Below are positions 25,081-34,721 of a stretch of 64,000 bases of DNA, in pieces. The notes beneath the pieces are model-generated. The model ran no database searches. It was given only the letters and a program-made list of their open reading frames with translations, and was not told the DNA's origin. The stretch's first letter is position 1. Every line of letters starts with the position of its first letter. The position numbers were made by a program, and so were the translations under genes. The stretch comes from JAEUQQ01 sp963697285 (lineage in GTDB: Bacteria > Acidobacteriota > Vicinamibacteria > Vicinamibacterales > JAFNAJ01), in assembly GCA_963697285.1 (NCBI GenBank), contig CAVONI010000016.1:1-64000 (forward strand), given 5' to 3'.

Positions 25081-26637
25081 CTAACGGCCCGCCAGCAACG
25101 CGGCGATGCCGGCTTCGCGCTTCTTTGACGCCTCGTCGAGCTTGAGGCGGGTGGCGGCCAACCAGTCGCGATCGGCCTGCAGCCGCGCCTTCTCGGCGGC
25201 CAGCATCCGGATCACTTCGGCCTTCTGCGGTCCACCGATGGGCTTTGCCGATTCCACCATGTTCTCGCCCGAGAGCGCGCGGCGGAACTGGGCTTCGGTC
25301 AACGGCAGCTTCTCGTTGTCCTTCCCGAAGTGCTTCCACGCGCCGGTGAACAGCCGCTGGGCTTCGGCGTAGGGAATCTCCGCCGGCTTGAGCTTGTTGC
25401 TGCGGCCGTAGGTGACGATGTCGGAGGCGAAGTGGTGTCCGACGCGGAACGGCACGTCGGAGTCACGCTGGAGGATGTCGGCCAGTTCGGTCGTCATCGA
25501 GTAGTCGTTGTTGACCTCCTGCAGCGCCCGCTCCGGGTTGAAGACGAACGCCTTCAGCATCTCGTTGAAGTCCGAGTACATGTTGCCGAGTGCGCGAACG
25601 ACCTCGAGCGGCTGGCCGCTCTTGTAGTCGCCCATGCCCGACATCACGTTGTTGGCCTGGATCAGGTACGTGACGGCCGCGCCCGTGACCGTGCTGGTCG
25701 TGAGATGCAGCCGTTCGAGCCCGGTCGGGTTGCGCTTCTGCGGCATGATGCTGCTGATGCCCGTCTGCGACCCTTCCGTCAGCAGGAACCAGGGATGGGG
25801 ATCGGCGTACTGCACGGTGAGATCAGCCGCTAGCATGCTGACCGTCAACGCGCCCGACGCCGCGACCGTCGACAGCTCGACGCCATTGTCCTGGTTGGAT
25901 ATCTGACCCGCATCGAAGGAGTTGACCAGGATGCCGTCGAAGCCGAGCAGCTCGGCCAGCCGCGGCCGGTTGACCGGGAAGCTCGACGTGCCACCGGCCG
26001 CCCCACCCAGGGGAGACAGGTTCAGCCGCGCCCACGCCTGTTTGTAGCGATCAGAGCTGCGCGTCATGGCCTGCAGGTAGCCACCGAGATAGTGCCCCAG
26101 TGACGTCGGCTGCGCCTGCACCCCGTGCGTGTAGAACGGGAGGATGGCATGCGGGTTCTTCTCGGCCATCGCCAGCAGGGTCGCCCGCGCATCGATGAAC
26201 TTCTCGTAGGTCGTCAGGAAGCCATCCCGCAGGAACAGCCGGGTCGAGGTCTGTCCGAGATCCTGGCGGGAGCGCCCGGAGTGGAGACGCGACACATCGG
26301 GTCCGCCGATCTTGATCATGTCGGCTTCGACCGCCAGGTAGTCGCGCGACCGGGTGGCCCCGGGCTTGGCGCCGTCGGCAATCACCTGCGTCAACGAGCT
26401 GGCGATCTTCGCCCCCAGTTCCTTGGTGATGATGCCTTCCTCGGCCAGCATGATCACCGAGGCCTTGTTCTGCTCGTTCAGCCAGTAGAAGCCGTCGTTT
26501 CCGGGTGCGGCATTTCGGGCGGCAGGCTGCGCGTGCAGCACGGTGCCCAGGATCGTGGTGCTGGCCGTGAGCGCCAGGACGCGGGCGATGGCGCGTCCGG
26601 ACATACGACGATGATTGCCTGCGTGAACGTGGTTCAT
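25081..26637 (-). CDS. Exported lyase of the argininosuccinate lyase/fumarase superfamily
   Basis: A 518-residue member of the aspartase/fumarase superfamily closest to argininosuccinate lyase, but with an N-terminal export signal (SGRAIARVLALTASTTILGTVLHAQ). The start at 26637 has an AGGAG ribosome site. All three signature regions are present: HSGRSRQDLGQTSTRLFLRD (119-138), THGVQAQPTSLGHYL (170-184) and the catalytic serine loop SSIMPQKRNPTG (Ser295/Ser296). The reaction class is elimination of fumarate from an N-succinyl (C-N) substrate. An arginine-biosynthetic ASL would be cytoplasmic, so this one probably acts on an external N-succinylated compound; EDDS lyase is a described ASL-type enzyme with that chemistry. 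It is sandwiched between PHP hydrolase genes in a unit that starts with dctA, an importer of fumarate. Confidence 0.82.
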   Translation of the reverse strand: MNHVHAGNHRRMSGRAIARVLALTASTTILGTVLHAQPAARNAAPGNDGFYWLNEQNKASVIMLAEEGIITKELGAKIASSLTQVIADGAKPGATRSRDYLAVEADMIKIGGPDVSRLHSGRSRQDLGQTSTRLFLRDGFLTTYEKFIDARATLLAMAEKNPHAILPFYTHGVQAQPTSLGHYLGGYLQAMTRSSDRYKQAWARLNLSPLGGAAGGTSSFPVNRPRLAELLGFDGILVNSFDAGQISNQDNGVELSTVAASGALTVSMLAADLTVQYADPHPWFLLTEGSQTGISSIMPQKRNPTGLERLHLTTSTVTGAAVTYLIQANNVMSGMGDYKSGQPLEVVRALGNMYSDFNEMLKAFVFNPERALQEVNNDYSMTTELADILQRDSDVPFRVGHHFASDIVTYGRSNKLKPAEIPYAEAQRLFTGAWKHFGKDNEKLPLTEAQFRRALSGENMVESAKPIGGPQKAEVIRMLAAEKARLQADRDWLAATRLKLDEASKKREAGIAALLAGR

Positions 26638-26671
26638 AAGTCTCCTGTCAGTCGTTGTTGTGAATGCCGCG

Positions 26672-29029
26672 TCACCGGCTCGTCGCGGCCGCGAGCCTGA
26701 TGGGTTGGACGAACGCGCCGTTGGTCGCCACGTCCCAGGCGGCGAACCGCACCCACTTCTTGCCCGCGGCGCTGAACGGGATCGTGAACGTCTTCTTCCC
26801 GAACGCCGGCAGGTCGGTGGTCGGAATGACCTGCCGATCCGTCGTCTTGCCGTCACCCCACACCACCTCGACGAACTCGAGCGGGTAGGTCCATTCCACG
26901 TCGGCCGTGATCGTCCGCTGGTCGCCCGTGCCCTCGACCGCGTACGACGAGATGAGCACTTCGCCCGACGTCACGAAGTAGTCGCCTTTCTTCATCGCGT
27001 TGATGATCGGGCTCAGGTCGTCGACCGTCGGCAGCTTGTCGAGCTTCACGTAGTTGACCGGCCCGTTCGCGTAGATGGCGTCGAACGGGGGCCGGCCGCG
27101 CTCACCGATGTCGGAGCGCGCTTCCGAGATGGCCTGCATGTGCTTGAGGGGGATGTCGCGATCCACGTACCAGTTGGTCATCTCGTCGAACACGCCCAGG
27201 CAGCGGTACTCGCAGAGCCGCTTCTCGGAGCCGTCGATGCCCATTCCCCATCGGTACCCGGCGCCTTCGTACGTGGCTTGTGCGAAGTGCGTCTCCTTGA
27301 CGGCATCGGGGAAGCCGGTGGACCCCTTCGACCGCGGGTGCGGCATGTTGATGATCAGGTTCTCGAGCCTGGTCATCTCGAAAAGATCCTCTGGACCGCC
27401 AAGGTTGTACACCTTCCCGTACTTGGGATGCTGCGTCACGAGCGGCTGGCCCGGGGCGCGCTTGAGCAGGTAGTAGACCGGCTTCGACACCATCAGGTCG
27501 TGATGGCCGCCGATCTCGATGCCGGTGTTCTCCTTGTTCGGCATGACCACGAACGTCGTGTCGGACTGCCGCCGCGCGGCCTCGTCGTACTCGGCCTGTG
27601 CCTCGAGGTACTTCTCGCCGTCGGCTTCACCGCGGACGCCGTCGATGACGCCAAAGATGTTGATGCCGACGGCCTTCAGCGCCTCGACATCGTTGAGCCG
27701 GTCGTCGAGGCTGCCCAACTCCTTGAGACGCGGCACCATGCCGACGTGGTAGTGCGATCCCATGACCTGGTAGCCCGGGAGCGGCTTGAACTTGTCGCTA
27801 CGGGTGAAGGCCAGCGCCCCGTCGACGGCCGCCGTCGCCTTGTCGGCGCTGATGTACAGGAACACCGGCATCTGCTGCCAGGTGCCGGGCCGCGCGTTCG
27901 TGAGGGCGAAGTTGTGCAGGAACTCCGGGTCCTCTTCCTTCTCGGCCTGCCGGATCCCGAACGCGAACGACGTCGCGCTGTCCTTCCGGTAGTAGTTGTC
28001 GCCGAGGACCTGGTTCGTCTCACGCGCACCGAAGAAACTGTGCGGTGGCGGGAAGGCCGCGATCGACCCGTTCGGCAGCTCGGCGGAGATGACCCGGTTC
28101 TGGCCCCACACCGTCGCCAGTCCCTTGTTGACGGGGCCGCCGAAGCGCTGGTCCTGCCAGTTTCCGGCGAGATCGCGCCACGTGACCCGAGTCGTGCCGC
28201 CGACGGGGAGGCCCTTGAGGCCGGCGTCGTACTTGTACGCCACCGACTGGCGATCGGTCTTGGCGATCACCACCTGGCGAATCAGGTTCGTGCCCTTGAA
28301 CACGTCGAACTGCAGGCGGCCCGCGAAGACGCCCAGTTCGACGCCCGGGAAGCTGATCTCGAGCCGCCCGCCGTTGGACTTCACCTCGCACCCCTGGGCC
28401 GAGTACTTTGCCGAGCCACGCGTGATTTCGTCAGGCGTCCGGGGCAGGCCCTTCTGCTTGTAGATGCCGTTCATCGGGGGAATCGACGTGGCGTGGGTGG
28501 GCGGGCGCACGCCGCTGCCTTCGACGTAGAGCGGTGCGTCCCAGAACGCTTCCCACTTCCAGCGCTCGACATCCGACTCCTTGATCTGACCTTCCTTCAC
28601 GGCCTGATCGATCCAGGTGCCATCGTCGGCCTTGTAGAGTGCCATCACCTTGTCGCTCACCTTGCCGCCAAGGGCCTGGATGGAATCCGGGCGCAACTGC
28701 TGCTGCGTGATGCGCCGCATTCCCGACACCACGTGGAACTCCGGCGTGACGTTCGTGGCGATCGTGCTCCACTGCCCGCCCTTCGTGCGGATGGCGAGTT
28801 CCTGGATGACCGGTGCGGCGTTGTCGACGCCGAGCCGCATCCGCAGTTCCGCGTCCTTCTCGCCCTGCCACGTCACGATCAGCGAGCCGTCGGCGGCGGT
28901 GGCCGTCAGGCCAGCCGCCGCCTTGTACCCCGTCAAGTTGCAGGTCAACGGCTCGGCATAGAGCGCCGTCGCGGTGACCGCGAGCATCATCGTCGTCAGT
29001 GACACACTTCTCGGCAGTTTCCAGAGCAT
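26672..29029 (-). CDS. Exported PHP-like metallohydrolase, paralog 2
   Basis: A 785-residue secreted protein (signal MLWKLPRSVSLTTMMLAVTATALYA) very similar along its whole length to paralog 3. It has the beta-rich N-terminal domain (LTCNLTGYKAAAG ... WEAFWDAPLYVEG) with an extra 30-residue insertion around DDGTWIDQAVKEGQIKESDV. The C-terminal half has the PHP-like ligands HYH (GSHYHVGMVPRL), Asp in GVIDGVRG, Glu in NKENTG, the GGHHDLM pair and His in MPHPRSKGST. The final sandwich domain reads VEWTYPLEFVEVVWGDGKTTDR. It is 34 bases upstream of the lyase gene and 59 bases downstream of paralog 3, so co-transcription is very likely. A hydrolytic step before or after the lyase, such as removal of an ester or amide cap, is my inference. 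Confidence 0.75.
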   Translation of the reverse strand: MLWKLPRSVSLTTMMLAVTATALYAEPLTCNLTGYKAAAGLTATAADGSLIVTWQGEKDAELRMRLGVDNAAPVIQELAIRTKGGQWSTIATNVTPEFHVVSGMRRITQQQLRPDSIQALGGKVSDKVMALYKADDGTWIDQAVKEGQIKESDVERWKWEAFWDAPLYVEGSGVRPPTHATSIPPMNGIYKQKGLPRTPDEITRGSAKYSAQGCEVKSNGGRLEISFPGVELGVFAGRLQFDVFKGTNLIRQVVIAKTDRQSVAYKYDAGLKGLPVGGTTRVTWRDLAGNWQDQRFGGPVNKGLATVWGQNRVISAELPNGSIAAFPPPHSFFGARETNQVLGDNYYRKDSATSFAFGIRQAEKEEDPEFLHNFALTNARPGTWQQMPVFLYISADKATAAVDGALAFTRSDKFKPLPGYQVMGSHYHVGMVPRLKELGSLDDRLNDVEALKAVGINIFGVIDGVRGEADGEKYLEAQAEYDEAARRQSDTTFVVMPNKENTGIEIGGHHDLMVSKPVYYLLKRAPGQPLVTQHPKYGKVYNLGGPEDLFEMTRLENLIINMPHPRSKGSTGFPDAVKETHFAQATYEGAGYRWGMGIDGSEKRLCEYRCLGVFDEMTNWYVDRDIPLKHMQAISEARSDIGERGRPPFDAIYANGPVNYVKLDKLPTVDDLSPIINAMKKGDYFVTSGEVLISSYAVEGTGDQRTITADVEWTYPLEFVEVVWGDGKTTDRQVIPTTDLPAFGKKTFTIPFSAAGKKWVRFAAWDVATNGAFVQPIRLAAATSR

Positions 29030-29088
29030 CGGCAGTCTCCCGGGGTAAGTTTCGAATGGTTCTCGCGCTCGGACTCAGCACCACGACA

Positions 29089-31350
29089 TCAGTGGCTTGT
29101 CGGTGGCGCGAGCCTGATGGGCTGGACGAAGGCACCGTTGGTCGCCACGTCCCACGCCGCGAACCGCACCCACTTCTTCCCGGTGGCGCTGAATGGAATC
29201 TTGAACGTCTTCTTCCCGAACGCCGGCAGGTCGGTCGTCGGAATGACCTGGCGATCGGTCGTCTTGCCGTCGCCCCAGACCACCTCGACGAAATTGAGCG
29301 GATACGTCCACTCGACGTCGGCGGTGATGGTCCGCTGATCGCCTGTTCCTTCGACCGCGTACGAGGAGATGAGCACTTCGCCCGACGTCACGAAGTAGTC
29401 GCCCTTCTTCATCGCGTTGATGATGGGGCTCATGTCGTCGACCGTCGGCAGCTTGTCGAGTTTCACGTAGTTGACGGGCCCGTTCGCGTACGTGCCGTCA
29501 TATGGCGGCTTGCCACGGACGCCGATGTCCGAACGCGCCTCGGAGATGGCCTGCATGTGCTTGAGCGGCATGTTCCGATCGACGTACCAGTTGCTCATCT
29601 CGTCGAACAAGGTCAGCGGGCGATAGTCGCCCAGGCGGATCTCGGATCCGTCGATCCCCATGCCCCAGCGGTAGCCCATGCCTTCATAGGTCTCCTGCAG
29701 GAGGTGCGTTTCCTTGATGGCATCGGGATAGCCCGTCGATCCCTTCGACCGCGGGTGCGGCATGTTGATGATCGCGTTCTCGAGCCTGGTCATCTCGAAC
29801 AGGTCCGCGGGGCTTCCCAGGTTGTAGACCTTGCCGTACTTGGGATGCTGCGTCACGAGCGGCTGGCCAGGCGCGCGCTTCGACAGCCAGTAGGTCGGCT
29901 TCGACACCATCAGGTCGTGGTGGCCGCCGATGTCGATGCCCGTGTTTTCCTTGTTCGGCATCACCAGGAACGTCGAGTCGGACTGGCGCCGGGCGGCCTC
30001 GTAGTAGTCGGCCTGCGCGGCCAGGTAGTCGTCGCCCTCGGCCCCCTGGCGGCGAACACCATCGATGATCCCGTAGATGTTGACGCCCGCAGCCTTCATC
30101 GCCTCGACGTCGTTGAGCCGGTTGTCGAGGCTGCCCGACTCGAGGAGCCGGGGCACGATGCCCACGTGGTAGTGCGACCCCATGACCTGGTATCCAGGCA
30201 GCGGCTTGAACCTGTCGCCACGCGTGTAGGCGAGCGCCCCCTCTGCGGCCGTGGTCGCACGTCCGGCACTGAGGTAGAGGAACACCGGCATCTGCTGCCA
30301 CGTGCCCGGCCGTGCGTTCGTGAGCGCGAAGTTGTGCAGGAACTCCGGGTCCTCTTCCTTCTCGGCCTGCCGGATCCCGAACGCGAACGACGTCGCGCTG
30401 TCCTTCCGGTAGTAGTTGTCGCCGAGCACCTGGTTCGATTCGCGGGCGCCGAAGAAACTGTGCGGCGGCGCCATGGCCGCGATCGACCCGTTCGGCAACT
30501 CGGCAGCGATCAGCCGGTTCTGGCCCCACACCGTGGCCGACGTCCTGTTGATCGGCCCTCCGAAGCGCTGATCCTGCCAGTTGCCCGCGAGATCGCGCCA
30601 CACCACGCGCGACGTGACGCCAACGGGGAGGCCTTTCAGCCCGGCGTCGTACTTGTACGCCACCGACGGCAGGTCGGTCTTCGCGATCACGACCTGGCGG
30701 ACCAGGTTCGTGCCCTTGAACACGTCGAACTGCAACCGGCCCGAGAACACGCCAAGCTCGACGCCCGGGAAGCTGACCTCGATGCGGCCCCCGTTGCTCT
30801 TCACCTCGCACCCCTGCGCCTTGAACGTCGCCGAGGCGTGCTGCACTTCGTCGGGTGTGCGCGGCAGGCCCTTCTGATTGGCGACACCCTTCATCGCGGG
30901 GATGGCCGTCTGGTGGGTCGGTGGCAACTCGCCGCTGCCCTCGATGTACAGGGGCGCGTCCCAGAACGCTTCCCACTTGATCTTGTCGATCACGGCCGGC
31001 GTGAGCTCGATGCCGAGCTTCACGAGCGGCTCGGTCTGCTGCTGCGTGGCGCGCCGCAGGCCGGTGGTGACGCGGAACTCAGGCGTCACGTTGGTGGCCA
31101 CCACGGTCCACTGGCCACCCGCGGTACGGGACGCGATTTCGCGGATGGTCGGCGTCCCGCCATCCACGGCGAGGCGGATGCGCCACTCGGCATCCTTGTC
31201 GCCGCTCCACGTCACGGCCAGGGTGTTGTCGCTCACCGCGGCCGTCAGGCCTGGCGTGGCCTTGTAGCCGGTCATGTTGCACGTCAACGGGTCGGCATAT
31301 GACGTCGCCGCCAGGAGCACCAGGGCCGCCGCACTCAGTTGGATTTTCAT
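29089..31350 (-). CDS. Exported PHP-like metallohydrolase, paralog 3
   Basis: A 753-residue secreted protein (signal MKIQLSAAALVLLAATSYA; the start at 31350 is chosen because it opens this signal). Putative metal ligands are His393 and His395 (HYH), Asp in GIIDGVRR, Glu in NKENTG, His477/His478 (GGHHDLM) and His532 (MPHPRSKGS), which is the pattern of the PHP/CehA superfamily. Large blocks are identical to paralog 2 even at the DNA level, for example the end of both genes, which indicates a fairly recent duplication or gene conversion. It directly follows the outer-membrane receptor gene (75-base gap). Its product would meet imported substrate in the periplasm. Confidence 0.75.
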   Translation of the reverse strand: MKIQLSAAALVLLAATSYADPLTCNMTGYKATPGLTAAVSDNTLAVTWSGDKDAEWRIRLAVDGGTPTIREIASRTAGGQWTVVATNVTPEFRVTTGLRRATQQQTEPLVKLGIELTPAVIDKIKWEAFWDAPLYIEGSGELPPTHQTAIPAMKGVANQKGLPRTPDEVQHASATFKAQGCEVKSNGGRIEVSFPGVELGVFSGRLQFDVFKGTNLVRQVVIAKTDLPSVAYKYDAGLKGLPVGVTSRVVWRDLAGNWQDQRFGGPINRTSATVWGQNRLIAAELPNGSIAAMAPPHSFFGARESNQVLGDNYYRKDSATSFAFGIRQAEKEEDPEFLHNFALTNARPGTWQQMPVFLYLSAGRATTAAEGALAYTRGDRFKPLPGYQVMGSHYHVGIVPRLLESGSLDNRLNDVEAMKAAGVNIYGIIDGVRRQGAEGDDYLAAQADYYEAARRQSDSTFLVMPNKENTGIDIGGHHDLMVSKPTYWLSKRAPGQPLVTQHPKYGKVYNLGSPADLFEMTRLENAIINMPHPRSKGSTGYPDAIKETHLLQETYEGMGYRWGMGIDGSEIRLGDYRPLTLFDEMSNWYVDRNMPLKHMQAISEARSDIGVRGKPPYDGTYANGPVNYVKLDKLPTVDDMSPIINAMKKGDYFVTSGEVLISSYAVEGTGDQRTITADVEWTYPLNFVEVVWGDGKTTDRQVIPTTDLPAFGKKTFKIPFSATGKKWVRFAAWDVATNGAFVQPIRLAPPTSH

Positions 31351-31425
31351 ATGTGCTGACTCCAGGTCGTTACGTTTCACTTGGGCGATACCGCGTGCTC
31401 TCGCCACGTAGCGGGCCGACGCGCG

Positions 31426-34400
31426 TCAGAAACTGAACCGGGCCTGCAACTGCGCCACGCGCGCCGCAGCCGTCCCGTTGATCCTGCCGAAGTCAGAGGC
31501 GGTGATGTTCGTCTGGACCGACACGTAGTTGACCCAGTTCATCAGGTTCATGATGTCTGACCGGAGCTCGATGCGCCTCTGCCCGCCGAGGGCGAACGAC
31601 TTGCTCACCGACAGGTCGATGTTCTTGAACCCCGGAGCGCGGAACTGGCCCACCTGCACGTTGCCCGCCCGCACCGGCTGACGCGACACCGTGCCAAGGG
31701 GCACCTGCACGAACGCGGCCCTGTTCAGGTACTGCATGTTGCCGCTCTCGATGTCGCAGCACTCGCCGTTGATCGCCTTCGCAGCATCGACCACGTCGGG
31801 ACGGCTGCCCGCCTTGGATGACGACTGCGTGATGGTGAGCGGCTCGCCCGTGCGCGCACGGAAGATCCCCGACAGCTGCCAGCCGCCGAAGACCGTCCTG
31901 AGCAGCGCGTTCGACCAGGTGGCACCAGGCGTCTCGTACATCACGCTGCCGATGAACGAGTGCCTGACATCGCCGATGGCCGGCCCCCACGACGATTCGG
32001 TGTCGAAGAAGTCCTGGTTGGTCTGCGACGCGTCGTTCACCGAGCTCAGCGTGTTGTCGCCGTCGTAGTTCGATCGCGTCGACGACCAGGTGTAGTTGAG
32101 GTTGAACGACAGCTTCTTCGAGACCTTCTGCCGGATCGATGCCTGCATCGAGTTGTAGGTCGTGTCCTGCGAGTCGTCCACGTAGGTGGCCTGGCTGAGG
32201 CTCTGGTTCGGCCGGATCCCCGTCACGCGATCGGGCTCGTTGTAGGTCCTCGTCATCCTGAAGTGGTCACCACGCGTCCCGACATACGCCACGTCGGCCA
32301 CGAGTGTCGATCCGATGGCGCGCTGCACGCCGATCGAGAACACCTGTGCGTTCGGCGCCTGGATGTTCGGATCGATGAGCAACCCGACCGCAGAAAGCGG
32401 GCCCGGCTGGTAGATCTTCGAGTAATACGTGAGCATGTCTTCGTTGTAGATGGGGTACTTCAGCCCCAGGAGCGCGGCCTCGGCGGTACTGAAGGTCCTC
32501 GTCGCGGGAACGCCGGAGATCATCCCGATGGACGTCTCGAAGTTCTGCGTGTCGAGGGGCTGGAACATCATGCCCCAGCCGCCGCTGATGACCATCGCCC
32601 CGCGACCGTCCGGGTTGTAGGCGAAGCCCACGCGCGGACCGATGTTGATGCCCTCGTCGTTCTCGAAGATCTCGTCAGGCGAACGCGGCGGGCCGAACGT
32701 GAACGACGGGTCGGGCTCACCATCGAGGTTCACGATGCCGGCGGGGTTCTCGGGATCGAGGGGCGTGAACACGTAGCGCCCGAAGTAGTCGTACCGCACG
32801 CCCAGGTTCAGCACCAGCTTCGACCCGATGCGCCAGTCGTCCTGGACGAAGCCTCCCCAGTTCGTGGTGGTCCACTCGCCGAGCACCGGCCGCATCCTGA
32901 AGACGACCGAACTCGGGCGGTTGGCCATGAGATCGGCCTCGTTCGAGAACGTGAACGCCGGGCCCGTGACGTTGAACCGGCCGCCGCTCGGCGTAGCGTA
33001 GATGCCCCCAACCTTGAACGAGTGATTCCCGGCGACCATGGTCAACTGCTGCTCGACGGAGTAGCTTGGCAGCTGGCCGCGCGTGTGCTGCTCGCTGCCC
33101 AGCGTCAGCAGGCCCGGGTAGGCGATCGACGGGATCTGCCGGCGGTTCTTGGCGTTGATGTCCTCGGGGCCGGGATTGACCGGGTCGAGCACCATGTAGA
33201 ACGGGTCGGTTCTCGACAGCCAGTTGTAGTTGTAGCCGAACCGCGTCTCCGAGCTCCATCGTCCCCTGGCCAGGGCGTAGCTGGCGCTGGCGCGGCGCGT
33301 GGTGCTGTGCCAGACACGCGGCTGCCCGGGCAGTTGGCTCTCCTGCGTCAGGAAGGGATGGCCGTAGGTGAACGTCAACGAGAGGTTGCCGCCCTTGATG
33401 CGGAAGTCGGTCCTGGCGTCGAGATGGTCGTCGTTGTTCTCCTTGTTGCCCGCACCGATGAAGACTCCCAGGTTCGCCCCCGGGGCTGTCGGCTCCGTGG
33501 GGAGTTTGTATTGATCGAGGAGCAGCTTGGTCTCGGGGAAGGGGAGCGAGGCCATCATCAGGTCGCGGAACCGCTGGGTCGGCACGTTCACGTTGAGTTC
33601 CAGCGACCTCGACAGGCGGTACATCTCGAACGCCGTGAAGAAGAAGCCGCGATCCTTCAGGATCGGTCCACCGAGCGACCCGCCACCCTGGTTCCACTCG
33701 GACGGAGGCTTTTCCTTCAGGAAGAACGGCTTCTCGACCAGGTTGGCGCCCTCGTAACGGTAGAAGGCGCTTCCACGGAACGAGTTCGTGCCGGCCTTGG
33801 TGATGATGTTGAGGTTGCCTGCCAGGGCGTGACCGAACTCGGCCGGCGAGATGCCCTTGACGATCTGCACCTCGCCGACCGACTCGATGCTCACGATGTC
33901 GATCTTGCTGATGCCGTTGTACTGGGAGATCTGCCTGGCGCCCGCGTTGGCGCTCGCATCCGTGCCGTTGGCCGTGATCGACATCGCCGCGCCGCCCAGG
34001 CCGTTCAGGCGCAGGCGAATGCCGCCCGCGCCGCCGCTGCCTGAACCGCCGCCTTCGACCGTCCCTTCCTGCCGCGTCAACCCGGTGCCCAGATTGAGCA
34101 GGTTGGTGAGGTTCCGGTTGGCGGCCGGGAGCGTCTGCACTTCCATGGCATCGAGGTCAATCCGCTGCTCGGGCGACGCGGTGTTGATGAGGGCCGCTTC
34201 GCCGCTGACGGTGATGCTCTCGCCCAGCGCGCCAACCTCCAGCTCGATCCTGCGGCGGACCGTCTGCGCCGCCCCGAGCGCGATCCCCTTGATGGTCTGC
34301 GTCTTGAAGCCCGACAGCGAGACCTCGAGGGTGTAGGTGCCGCCGGGCACGTAGGTGAAGATGAACACGCCGCTCTCGTTCGTCACCTGCCGCTCGACGA

Positions 34401-34575
34401 TGCCCGTGGCCTCATTCGTCAGCACCGCATCGACCCCGGGCAACACACCGCCCGATGCGTCCACGGCGACGCCCTCGAGCGTGGCCGTCGTGCGCTGCGC
34501 CCATGCGGGCAAGCCGGACCCGAGGACCAGCACAGCGGAGAACATCACGACAAGAGTCTTCAGTCGCACAGACAT
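31426..34575 (-). CDS. TonB-dependent receptor of the lyase/PHP unit
   Basis: An outer-membrane receptor of about 1049 residues with signal peptide (MSVRLKTLVVMFSAVLVLGSGLPAWAQ), a carboxypeptidase-regulatory-like domain (TLEGVAVDASGGVLPGVDAVLTN ... TYTLEVSLSGFKTQTI), a plug (LTANG-type segment AAMSITANGTDASANAGARQ and EVQIVKGISPAEFGHALAGNLNIITKAGTN) and a beta-barrel ending ARFSF. The ATG at 34575 is preferred to a TTG six codons upstream because of the AAAGG site before it. The plug has the long Gly-rich stretch VEGGGSGSGGAGG. Its place between dctA and the exported hydrolases and lyase suggests that it imports the substrate they degrade. The ligand is not identifiable from the sequence. 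Confidence 0.87.
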   Translation of the reverse strand: MSVRLKTLVVMFSAVLVLGSGLPAWAQRTTATLEGVAVDASGGVLPGVDAVLTNEATGIVERQVTNESGVFIFTYVPGGTYTLEVSLSGFKTQTIKGIALGAAQTVRRRIELEVGALGESITVSGEAALINTASPEQRIDLDAMEVQTLPAANRNLTNLLNLGTGLTRQEGTVEGGGSGSGGAGGIRLRLNGLGGAAMSITANGTDASANAGARQISQYNGISKIDIVSIESVGEVQIVKGISPAEFGHALAGNLNIITKAGTNSFRGSAFYRYEGANLVEKPFFLKEKPPSEWNQGGGSLGGPILKDRGFFFTAFEMYRLSRSLELNVNVPTQRFRDLMMASLPFPETKLLLDQYKLPTEPTAPGANLGVFIGAGNKENNDDHLDARTDFRIKGGNLSLTFTYGHPFLTQESQLPGQPRVWHSTTRRASASYALARGRWSSETRFGYNYNWLSRTDPFYMVLDPVNPGPEDINAKNRRQIPSIAYPGLLTLGSEQHTRGQLPSYSVEQQLTMVAGNHSFKVGGIYATPSGGRFNVTGPAFTFSNEADLMANRPSSVVFRMRPVLGEWTTTNWGGFVQDDWRIGSKLVLNLGVRYDYFGRYVFTPLDPENPAGIVNLDGEPDPSFTFGPPRSPDEIFENDEGINIGPRVGFAYNPDGRGAMVISGGWGMMFQPLDTQNFETSIGMISGVPATRTFSTAEAALLGLKYPIYNEDMLTYYSKIYQPGPLSAVGLLIDPNIQAPNAQVFSIGVQRAIGSTLVADVAYVGTRGDHFRMTRTYNEPDRVTGIRPNQSLSQATYVDDSQDTTYNSMQASIRQKVSKKLSFNLNYTWSSTRSNYDGDNTLSSVNDASQTNQDFFDTESSWGPAIGDVRHSFIGSVMYETPGATWSNALLRTVFGGWQLSGIFRARTGEPLTITQSSSKAGSRPDVVDAAKAINGECCDIESGNMQYLNRAAFVQVPLGTVSRQPVRAGNVQVGQFRAPGFKNIDLSVSKSFALGGQRRIELRSDIMNLMNWVNYVSVQTNITASDFGRINGTAAARVAQLQARFSF

Positions 34576-34721
34576 CTCTCGAGCCTTTCTCAATGGACTT
34601 GCATCCCCGGGACTTGCCTCATCGGCTTGCCATGTTCAAGGTCGTTCAAGGATCAGGCGCCTGAAGTCGGCGCGTGAACGTCACGGTGCGCGTGCGCCCC
34701 TGGCCGGATCGCGTCGCGCGA

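Noticed and set aside
25081..26637. argH (arginine biosynthesis) assignment
   Set aside because: The export signal and the neighbourhood of exported hydrolases make an arginine-pathway role unlikely.
26660..31302. Long plus-strand open frames opposite the PHP hydrolase genes
   Set aside because: They mirror the paralogous minus-strand genes, have no recognisable domain, and appear wherever the paralogs do.
22561..31350. DUF3604 assignment of the three hydrolases
   Set aside because: The GDLHVHT opening typical of that family is absent; only the general PHP/CehA-like ligand pattern is visible.
31960..34044. A 694-codon plus-strand frame opposite the receptor of the lyase unit
   Set aside because: Antisense shadow; the minus strand encodes a complete receptor.
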